Positions 58,121 to 64,000 of a stretch of 64,000 bases of DNA are shown piece by piece. Positions within the stretch are counted from its first letter, which is position 1. Each line of letters starts with the position of its first letter. The notes beneath the pieces were generated by a model, which saw only the letters and a list, made by a program, of their open reading frames with translations, made no database searches and was not told where the DNA came from. This stretch comes from Malikia sp. (GTDB lineage Bacteria > Pseudomonadota > Gammaproteobacteria > Burkholderiales > Burkholderiaceae_C), in assembly GCF_028687635.1 (NCBI RefSeq), contig NZ_JAQTZS010000011.1, positions 28,002-92,001 of the forward strand, in the 5' to 3' direction. The translations under genes were made by a program, and so were the position numbers.

Positions 58121-59122
58121 TTGATTCTGCGACACCACTTCTCCCCGCCCGACAACGCCCGCATGGCCCATCTGTGCGGCCCGATGGACCGGCATATTAG
58201 AACGATCGAGGCCGCGCTGCAGGTCAAGGTCGCGCACCGCTTCGAGCAGTTCCGCATCGAGGGTCCCAAGGCCAAGGCCGAACAGGCGATGGAGGTGATC
58301 CAGGCCCTGTACGAGCTCGCCCGCCAGCCCATCCCGGAGGAAAAGGTCCAGCTCATGCTCGCCGGCGACAGCGCCCTGCCCGAGGACAGCGTCGAGCATG
58401 TGGCGATGCAGACCCGGCGCGGCGAGGTGCGCGGGCGCACCGCCAACCAGCAACGCTACCTCGACCAGATGGCCTGCCACGACATCACCTTCGGCATCGG
58501 TCCGGCCGGCACCGGCAAGACCTACCTCGCGGTGGCCTGCGCGGTCGACGCGCTCGAGCGCAGCGCGGTGCAGCGCATCGTGCTGACCCGGCCGGCGGTC
58601 GAGGCCGGCGAGCGGCTGGGCTTCCTGCCCGGCGACCTGACGCAGAAGGTCGACCCCTATCTGCGGCCGCTGTACGACGCGCTCTACGACCTGATGGGCT
58701 TCGACAAGGTGCAAAAGGCCTTCGAGCGCCAGCAGATCGAGATCGCGCCGCTGGCCTTCATGCGCGGGCGCACGCTCAACCACGCCTTCGTCATCCTCGA
58801 CGAGGCGCAGAACACCACGCCCGAGCAGATGAAGATGTTCCTGACCCGCATCGGCTTCGGCAGCAAGGCCGTCATCACCGGCGACGTCAGCCAGGTCGAC
58901 CTGCCGCGCACCCAGCTCAGCGGCCTGATCGACGCCGAGCGGGTCCTCAAGCGCGTCAAGGGCATCGCCTTCAACCGCCTGACCAGCGCCGACGTGGTGC
59001 GCCATCCGCTGGTGGCGCGCATCGTCGACGCCTATGACACGGGTGGCGCGCACGAGGTCGAGGAGGCGATGCCGACGACGCGCGGCACGGCGCGCAAGAC
59101 CGTGCGGCACAGCGCGGACTGA
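58121..59122 (+). CDS. PhoH-family ATPase (YbeZ)
   Basis: A 333-residue P-loop ATPase/RNA helicase-like protein with GPAGTGKTYLAVA (Walker A), ILTRPAVEAGERLGFLPGDL, FVILDEAQNTTPEQMKM (Walker B) and VITGDVSQVDLP. The start is a TTG at 58121 (MILRHHFSPPDNARM), the usual family N-terminus; no ATG fits and the ribosome site is weak. YbeZ normally works with YbeY in 16S rRNA maturation. Here ybeY is found only 2.7 kb further on, after an inserted module. Confidence 0.92.
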   Translation: MILRHHFSPPDNARMAHLCGPMDRHIRTIEAALQVKVAHRFEQFRIEGPKAKAEQAMEVIQALYELARQPIPEEKVQLMLAGDSALPEDSVEHVAMQTRRGEVRGRTANQQRYLDQMACHDITFGIGPAGTGKTYLAVACAVDALERSAVQRIVLTRPAVEAGERLGFLPGDLTQKVDPYLRPLYDALYDLMGFDKVQKAFERQQIEIAPLAFMRGRTLNHAFVILDEAQNTTPEQMKMFLTRIGFGSKAVITGDVSQVDLPRTQLSGLIDAERVLKRVKGIAFNRLTSADVVRHPLVARIVDAYDTGGAHEVEEAMPTTRGTARKTVRHSAD

Positions 59123-59148
59123 GAACAAGACAGCAACTAGCGTCAACA

Positions 59149-59649
59149 GTGAGCCAAGTCACCATCAACATCCACTGGTACGGCCCTTTCAGCAAGGAAG
59201 ACATCCCACGGCTCGACGAGGGGAATGGTCTTTACATGCTGACGGGCAAGCGGCGCTACCAGAAATCCGACTCCGAGATCCAGTATTTCGGCATCACGGA
59301 GACATCGTACCGGGCGCGGTTCAGGAATCATCCCGCGCTGGCAAAGATCAATCGGGATCTCAACATATGGCTGGGCGAAATCGCCTATCCGGCCGATCAC
59401 GGCCGCGACCATCTGGAGACAGCCGAAAGCATCCTGATCTACTTCTGGCAGCCGGAGCTGAACATCAGGAAGAAGTTCAGCTGCCCCACCTTGCCAACCA
59501 CGCTCGTCTCGCACTGGTACGCGGCGGACAGGCGCCCCAGGCTACGGCAGCAGCGCATCTACAAGCAGCTGCCCGACGTGATCTGCTGGGATGGCGCCTA
59601 TTGGCGCACGGGAAACCTCTCCGTATGCGAGGAACTGGATCACGGCTAG
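59149..59649 (+). CDS. Stand-alone GIY-YIG-like protein
   Basis: A 166-residue protein beginning at a GTG (SQVTINIHWYGPFS). The catalytic-fold motifs appear in order: GLYML (27-31) for GIY, YFGIT (46-50) for YIG, YRARF with Arg55 and Arg57, ETAESILIYFWQPELN with Glu93 and Asn105. This suggests a GIY-YIG nuclease domain, but the substrate is unknown and a structural role is possible. Codon usage is somewhat less GC-biased than phoH. It starts 26 bases after phoH and is the first gene of the insert between phoH and ybeY. Confidence 0.6.
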   Translation: MSQVTINIHWYGPFSKEDIPRLDEGNGLYMLTGKRRYQKSDSEIQYFGITETSYRARFRNHPALAKINRDLNIWLGEIAYPADHGRDHLETAESILIYFWQPELNIRKKFSCPTLPTTLVSHWYAADRRPRLRQQRIYKQLPDVICWDGAYWRTGNLSVCEELDHG

Positions 59650-59736
59650 TCGTGCGCCAGGCGCGATTGGGAATCGACTTCCGGCATCGACCTCGTAGCC
59701 GGCCATGCTTGCATCGCCGGTGCCGGGTTCGCCGCC

Positions 59737-60132
59737 TCAGCGCAGCACCAGCTCGCCCTGGATCACCGCGCCCAGGGCGGCCTTGAGCTGCTTGTAGTGC
59801 AACGTGGCATTGACCACGGCGTGGCTGCCCAGACTCAGCTCATCACATTCGGCACGACCGTCGAAGCGGCCCAGAATGCTCAGGGAACGGCATTTGATGT
59901 CGCCATTGACCTGGCCATTCTGGCCTATGGTCAGGCTCACGCTTTCCAGCTGTCCGACCACCTCGCCCTCGACATACATCACATCGGAAGACTGTACCTT
60001 GCCATCGATGCGACAACCTTCGCTGATGATGGTCGGCTTGTGCGGGGTCTCGATCAGGCCGCCACGCCGACCCTGCTCCGGGCCTGAGACGTCATCGGAG
60101 GAAAGCTTGTTATTTTTGAACTTGCGGAACAT
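59737..60132 (-). CDS. Bactofilin (second of two)
   Basis: A 131-residue polymerising cytoskeletal protein. Start MFRKFKNNKLSSDD. The repetitive beta-helix core runs from TIISEGCRIDGKVQSSDVMY through VEGEVVGQLESVSLTIG, then NGDIKCRSLSILGRFDG and a final GAVIQGELVLR. It overlaps the 3' end of the M23 gene by 23 bases. Bactofilins recruit peptidoglycan enzymes at curved or polar membrane sites. Confidence 0.9.
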   Translation of the reverse strand: MFRKFKNNKLSSDDVSGPEQGRRGGLIETPHKPTIISEGCRIDGKVQSSDVMYVEGEVVGQLESVSLTIGQNGQVNGDIKCRSLSILGRFDGRAECDELSLGSHAVVNATLHYKQLKAALGAVIQGELVLR

Positions 60133-61180
60133 TGGGCCTCGCCAGCATGGCAACCAAAGGATTGATCTTCTGGCCATTGACGGAGATTTCGTAGTGAAGG
60201 TGGACGCCGGTCGAAAGCCCGGTATTCCCTACGATTCCGATGGACTGGCCCTTGCGCACTGTCTCGCCGCTGCCGACGAGATTTTTCGATAGATGGGCAT
60301 ACAGCGTCCTGATGCCCTTGGCGTGTGCGATCTCGACGGTGTTGCCGTAACCGTTGCGGTAGGAGGCGTCAAGCACCACACCGTCCGCGGCCGCGCTGAC
60401 CTGGCGGACGCTGCCCGGTATCAGGTCCAGGCCTTCGTGCATGTCCACCATGTGCGTGACCGGATGCACCCGCATGCCGAAGGACGACGACATCTCGGCC
60501 TGCTCCATGGGCGTGGCGGAGGGCAGCAGCTCATAGACACCCTTGAGCTGCTCGTTGATCTTGACCTGCTTGCCGAGCCGGGAGGCGATATCGGCATCGA
60601 TTTCCGCGAGCAGTCGGAGGTTGGGGACACCGCCGCTCGGGGCCTTGGGCTCGGGCAGCTCCTTCTTGAGCGCCTCCAGCTGAGCCGGTTTCAATCCGCT
60701 CACGCGCAGCACGAGTTGCAGGTTCTGGTTGGCGTTCTCGAGATCATGGGCGGCATAGCGCAACAGCTTCAACAGCTCCTTCTCGCGGTCGAGAATGGCA
60801 TTGCTCATGCGATCGATCTCGTCATCCTCCAGCGCGGCGATCTTGTCGATATCGATGGACGTGGCGACCGACAGCAACTGCCAGACGCGCTGCTTCGAGC
60901 TTTCGTCACGGGAGATGGCCTGTTTCAGCGTCTCGTTGTCCCAGGCCAGGAAGCGGTTGTAGCCCGCCAGCGCGGACAGCAGCAGCAAGGTGCTCGTCAG
61001 TGCCAGCAAGACGCCGCGCATGAACAGGCGTTGCAGCCGGCCGGGCACCACGAAGGAGCGCAACTGGCCAGACTGCTCGACGATCAGACGAAAATCGTCG
61101 AAGTCACAGGTCCAGAAATAGCGCTTCAGATGGGCCGGGATAGCGGTCAGGTAGCGCAGTGGCTTGCGGAGACTGGGCAT
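60110..61180 (-). CDS. M23 (LytM) peptidase with N-terminal membrane anchor
   Basis: A 356-residue membrane-bound endopeptidase-like protein. A basic cytoplasmic tail with FWTCDFDDFRLIVEQSG (about residues 22-38) precedes one membrane helix (LLALTSTLLLLSALAGYNRFL, about 58-76) and a coiled coil. The LytM domain has the metal motif HEGLDLI (HxxxD), GYGNTVEIAHAKGIRTLYAHLS and HLHYEISVNGQKINP (HxH). It lies between two bactofilin genes and probably cuts peptidoglycan where the bactofilin polymer sits. Confidence 0.92.
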   Translation of the reverse strand: MPSLRKPLRYLTAIPAHLKRYFWTCDFDDFRLIVEQSGQLRSFVVPGRLQRLFMRGVLLALTSTLLLLSALAGYNRFLAWDNETLKQAISRDESSKQRVWQLLSVATSIDIDKIAALEDDEIDRMSNAILDREKELLKLLRYAAHDLENANQNLQLVLRVSGLKPAQLEALKKELPEPKAPSGGVPNLRLLAEIDADIASRLGKQVKINEQLKGVYELLPSATPMEQAEMSSSFGMRVHPVTHMVDMHEGLDLIPGSVRQVSAAADGVVLDASYRNGYGNTVEIAHAKGIRTLYAHLSKNLVGSGETVRKGQSIGIVGNTGLSTGVHLHYEISVNGQKINPLVAMLARPNVPQVQK

Positions 61181-61191
61181 GTCAACCCCGG

Positions 61192-61572
61192 CTACTGGGG
61201 ATTGGGCAATAGCGTCACCTCGGTCAGCTCCAGCGCCGCCGGTTCGCTGGTGCTGTGGATCTTGCCGACGAGTTGGCCGCCGAGCTCGACTTCGAGCTGC
61301 TGGAACTGGACGGTACCCGTGACCTTGCCGGTCGAGCAGATGACGAGCTTGCCCCGACAGGTCAGGCTGGGCTTGACCTCGCCATACACCACGGCGGCGC
61401 CAGCGACCACCTCGCCATTGATGCGTCCCGAAGGCCCCACATGCAACTGCGCGGCGGACAGCGTCCCCTGCAGGGTGCCGTCGAGCGTGACCGTGCCAGG
61501 ACAGACGATGGCGCCGGAAATCTCGACCCCCTCGCCAATGATCAGATTGCCCTGTGTATTTTCAAGCTTCAT
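61192..61572 (-). CDS. Bactofilin (first of two)
   Basis: A 126-residue beta-helix protein: LIIGEGVEISGAIVCPGTVT, LDGTLQGTLSAAQLHVGPSG, INGEVVAGAAVVYGEV and TGKVTGTVQFQQLEVE are successive turns. It starts MKLENTQGN with a GAGG-type site and heads the bactofilin-M23-bactofilin operon. Two different bactofilins flank one peptidase, so they may co-polymerise or act at different sites. Confidence 0.88.
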   Translation of the reverse strand: MKLENTQGNLIIGEGVEISGAIVCPGTVTLDGTLQGTLSAAQLHVGPSGRINGEVVAGAAVVYGEVKPSLTCRGKLVICSTGKVTGTVQFQQLEVELGGQLVGKIHSTSEPAALELTEVTLLPNPQ

Positions 61573-61712
61573 CAGGCTGGTCCTCGCCCCTCGCGGTAGC
61601 GCGAGAGATGTTCGTTCCCTGAGTGCCAGACTTTCAAACAGCTTGCCGCGACCTCAGAAATGGATACGGTTAAAAATTAGATCCTATCATTACAAGGGAA
61701 TATCTGAAAGCC

Positions 61713-61740
61713 TTGACAAATAATATGCGACTATTATCAT
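61713..61740 (+). promoter_or_regulatory. Strong sigma-70 promoter candidate upstream of ybeY
   Basis: TTGACA (61713-61718), 16-base spacer, TATCAT (61735-61740), in the AT-rich gap of 280 bases between the bactofilin operon and ybeY. Leader to the ybeY ATG about 105 bases. The rest of the gap (61573-61712) is AT-rich with no gene; it should hold the bactofilin promoter but I see no clear match. Confidence 0.5.
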
Positions 61741-61753
61741 TCAATTGATAGTC
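61729..61753. repeat. Inverted repeat over the ybeY -10 region
   Basis: GACTAT and ATAGTC lie 13 bases apart and enclose the -10 box TATCAT, an operator-like arrangement. The inner part also contains TATCA and TGATA, so a longer imperfect hairpin is possible. Confidence 0.4.
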
Positions 61754-61852
61754 AATCCAAGAACAGCCTACCAGGCAAATATCTGATCGGTCATTCGAGA
61801 CCAGCCATGCCCGTGGGCGGCAGCACGCCCACACGAACCCAGGACACCGCAG

Positions 61853-62311
61853 ATGCCATTGCCTTCCCTCACCCTTTCCCTGCAATTCGCCCGCTTCGAC
61901 GGCGTGGCCGAACACCGCGCCGCGCTGCCGCGCCAGAAAGTCATGCGCTGGTTGCGCCACGCGCTGGCCGATGACGGCGAAATCACCGTGCGCATCGTCG
62001 ATGCCGAGGAAGGCCAGAGCCTGAACCGCGACTATCGGCAAAAGGACTACGCGACCAACGTGCTGACCTTCGACTACGCGCAGGAACCCGTGGTGCAGGC
62101 CGACCTGGTGCTGTGCGCGCCGGTGGTAGCGCGCGAGGCCGCCGAGCAGGGCAAGACGCTGCAGCAGCATTACGCGCATCTGCTGGTGCACGGCGCGCTG
62201 CACGCCCAGGGCTGGGACCACGAGACCAGCGAACAGGATGCCGAGGAGATGGAGGCTTACGAGATCGAGATCCTGGCCGGCCTCGGCTTCCCGAATCCCT
62301 ACGCCGACTGA
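61853..62311 (+). CDS. ybeY: rRNA maturation RNase YbeY
   Basis: A 152-residue zinc metalloprotein. The signature [12 protein letters not shown] (His-x3-His-x5-His) is at residues 112-123, with [19 protein letters not shown] before it. It is needed for 16S rRNA 3' maturation and quality control. The gene is normally next to phoH, from which it is here separated by the bactofilin module, and it has its own promoter candidate. Confidence 0.95.
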   Translation: MPLPSLTLSLQFARFDGVAEHRAALPRQKVMRWLRHALADDGEITVRIVDAEEGQSLNRDYRQKDYATNVLTFDYAQEPVVQADLVLCAPVVAREAAEQGKTLQQHYAHLLVHGALHAQGWDHETSEQDAEEMEAYEIEILAGLGFPNPYAD

Positions 62312-62320
62312 GGCGCGGTC

Positions 62321-63514
62321 ATGAGCAGCCAGCGCGACCGTCTCAAGGTGCTGACCGCGGGCATCTTCAGCCTGCTGCTGACGCTGGGCGTGGCGCGCTT
62401 CGCGTACACGCCGCTGCTGCCACTGATGCAGCAGCAGGCCGGGCTCGGTGTCGCCGAGGCCGGCTGGCTGGCGGCGATCAACTACGCCGGCTACCTGAGC
62501 GGTGCGCTGCTTGCGATGCTGGTCGGCGACCTAGTGTTCAAGGACCGCCTGTATCGCATCGGGCTGGTCGTGGCCGTCGCGAGCACGGCGATGATGGGGC
62601 TCAGCAGCGACTTCACCCTCTGGGCTATCTCGCGCTACCTCGCGGGACTGAGCAGCGCGGCCGGCATGCTGCTGGGCGCCGGGCTGGTGCTGAACTGGCT
62701 GATCCGCCACGGCCACCGCAGCGAGCTCGGCATCCTCTACAGCGGCATCGGGCTCGGCGTGGTGCTGTGCTCGGTCGCGGTGGCCTGGATGGACAGCGGA
62801 CTGGACTGGCACGAACAGTGGCTGGCGCTGACGGCGCTCGGCGGCCTGCTCGCGGTTCCCGCGCTGGCCTGGCTGCCGGTGCCACCGCGCACTGTGGCGA
62901 ACGCGGGTGCGCAGACCTGGCATGACAGCCCACCGACTCCCGCCTTCCTGCGCCTGTTCATGGCCGCGTATTTCTGCGCCGGAATCGGCTACGTGGTCAG
63001 CACGACCTTCATCGTCGCGATCGTCGAGCGGCTGCCGGGCCTCGCGGGACAGGGCAAATGGGCCTTCCTCGCGATCGGGATTGCCGCCGCGCCCGCGAGC
63101 ATCGTCTGGGACTTCGTCGCGCGCCGCGTCGGCGACCTCGACGCACTGATCACGGCCGCGCTGCTACAGATCGCGGGCATCCTGCTGCCGCTGGCCGGCG
63201 GCGGGCTGACGACGACGCTGGCCGGCGCGCTGCTGTTCGGCGGCACCTTCGTCGGCATCGTGAGCCTGGTGCTGACGATGGCCGGGCGCTACTACCCCGG
63301 CCGCCCCGCCAAGATGATGGGCAAGATGTCGCTCGCCTACGGTAGCGCGCAGATCGTCGGCCCGGCCGTGACCGGCTGGCTCGCCACCCGCTTCGGCAGT
63401 TATGAGGCCGGGCTCTACCTGGCGGCGGGCATCATGCTGCTGGGCTCTGCCCTGTTGCTGCTGCTCAAGCGGCTGACGCTTACAGCAACCGCACCTTCAC
63501 GCTGCGCCCCTTGA
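62321..63514 (+). CDS. MFS transporter of the YbfB/YjiJ family
   Basis: A 397-residue permease with twelve predicted helices. The N-terminus [19 protein letters not shown] and [22 protein letters not shown] are typical of the YbfB/YjiJ subgroup. Substrate unknown. It follows ybeY by nine bases. Its 3' end overlaps the dbpA stop region by 35 bases (convergent). Confidence 0.85.
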   Translation: MSSQRDRLKVLTAGIFSLLLTLGVARFAYTPLLPLMQQQAGLGVAEAGWLAAINYAGYLSGALLAMLVGDLVFKDRLYRIGLVVAVASTAMMGLSSDFTLWAISRYLAGLSSAAGMLLGAGLVLNWLIRHGHRSELGILYSGIGLGVVLCSVAVAWMDSGLDWHEQWLALTALGGLLAVPALAWLPVPPRTVANAGAQTWHDSPPTPAFLRLFMAAYFCAGIGYVVSTTFIVAIVERLPGLAGQGKWAFLAIGIAAAPASIVWDFVARRVGDLDALITAALLQIAGILLPLAGGGLTTTLAGALLFGGTFVGIVSLVLTMAGRYYPGRPAKMMGKMSLAYGSAQIVGPAVTGWLATRFGSYEAGLYLAAGIMLLGSALLLLLKRLTLTATAPSRCAP

Positions 63515-64000
63515 TGCGCCCCGCCGCCAGCTTGGCCTCGACCTGCTTGGCGATGGCGCGATCGACCGCGACATAGGTCGAGAACTCGTTGATGTTGATC
63601 TTGCCGATCTGCTCGCGGGTGTAGCCCAGCTCGCCGGTCAGCGCGCCGAGCACGTCGCCGGCGCGGATCTTCTCCTTGCGCCCACCCAGGATCTGCAGCG
63701 TCGCCATCGGCGGGCGCAGCGGGCCGCCCGGGGCCTGGGTCAGGCCGTCGAGCGGCTGCCAGACCACCTCGCGGCCCTGCAGCTGCTCGATCTTGCCGAC
63801 CGAGCCCATCTCGTCGAGGCTGGCCAGCGTCAGCGCCAGGCCCTCGGCCTCGCCACGGCCGGTGCGGCCGATGCGGTGCACATGGATCTCGGCGTCGGGC
63901 GTGCAGTCGACGTTGATCACCGCGTCGAGCTGGGCGATGTCGAGCCCGCGCGCCGCCACATCGGTCGCCACCAGCACCGAGCAGCTGCGGTTGGCGAACT
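63480..64000 (-). CDS. dbpA: ATP-dependent RNA helicase DbpA, C-terminal part, runs off the window
   Basis: The last 173 codons of a DEAD-box helicase. Motifs V and VI are seen ([22 protein letters not shown], with the reading frame open to the edge, and [16 protein letters not shown]). The C-terminal DbpA RNA-binding domain follows ([25 protein letters not shown] and the ending [11 protein letters not shown]), which recognises helix 92 of 23S rRNA. Motifs I-IV lie outside. Confidence 0.9.
   Translation of the reverse strand, partial: FANRSCSVLVATDVAARGLDIAQLDAVINVDCTPDAEIHVHRIGRTGRGEAEGLALTLASLDEMGSVGKIEQLQGREVVWQPLDGLTQAPGGPLRPPMATLQILGGRKEKIRAGDVLGALTGELGYTREQIGKININEFSTYVAVDRAIAKQVEAKLAAGRIKGRSVKVRLL

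Noticed and set aside
59737..61572. Prophage or integron origin of the bactofilin module
   Set aside because: No integrase, attachment site or direct repeats seen at its borders.

Overview
The window is a dense, high-GC stretch of a Gram-negative chromosome. The likely source is a betaproteobacterium of the order Burkholderiales. The reasons are family-level gene content and order: pilMNOPQ running into aroK-aroB with a divergent ponA, cytochrome c4 next to resB-ccsA, metK opposite an LpxL-type acyltransferase, dTDP-rhamnose genes, lptM-lysA, and phoH/ybeY. I cannot name a genus. There is no CRISPR array, prophage, rRNA or complete insertion sequence. Intergenic gaps are all under 300 bp.

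Layout. 1-10406 (minus strand): the N-terminus of a REP-associated tyrosine transposase, an MFS permease, aroB, aroK, a large Ig-like-repeat lipoprotein, and the type IV pilus assembly genes pilQ-P-O-N-M. 10611-14831: ponA, cyaY, lptM, lysA. 14875-18049 (minus): a minor-pilin operon fimT-pilV-pilW-pilX-pilE that contains a 14-unit hexanucleotide repeat and no pilY1. 18313-23669 (minus): msrP, then cytochrome c maturation genes ccsA/resB and cytochrome c4. 23760-26736: engB, an LpxL-type acyltransferase, and metK with a structured leader. 26771-33734 (minus): a type I secretion operon (TolC, HlyD, two ABC half-transporters) whose first gene encodes a truncated TnpB-like protein. 33888-34146: tRNA-Thr, tRNA-Gly and tRNA-Asn. 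34251-38960 (minus): a glycosyltransferase and the four dTDP-L-rhamnose genes.

39095-43306: an M20 amidohydrolase, coaX, a persulfide dioxygenase-rhodanese fusion and two half-size YeeE/YedE sulfur transporters. 43312-50423: folate ligase, slt, an NDUFA9-like reductase, an atypical CsoR-family repressor, cca, trxC, a DUF2905 protein and a MidA methyltransferase. 50493-54543: an SDR of pteridine-reductase type, two tandem FolB proteins, ttcA, a DUF4136 lipoprotein and a histidine phosphatase. 54652-58090: a chemoreceptor, ruvB and ruvA. 58121-63514: phoH and ybeY, separated by an inserted module (GIY-YIG-like protein, bactofilin, M23 peptidase, bactofilin), then a YbfB-type MFS permease. The window ends inside a DbpA-type helicase.

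Functionally the region combines envelope biogenesis (pili, peptidoglycan, rhamnose polymer, bactofilin scaffold, lipid A acylation), protein secretion, sulfur and redox handling, and housekeeping metabolism. The strongest candidate for something undescribed is the RuvC-less TnpB-like protein. It is translationally coupled to the secretion operon and its own start codon lies in an inverted repeat that overlaps its predicted promoter. Second is the RBS-sequestering stem in the metK leader. All assignments are by eye from motifs; no database search was run.
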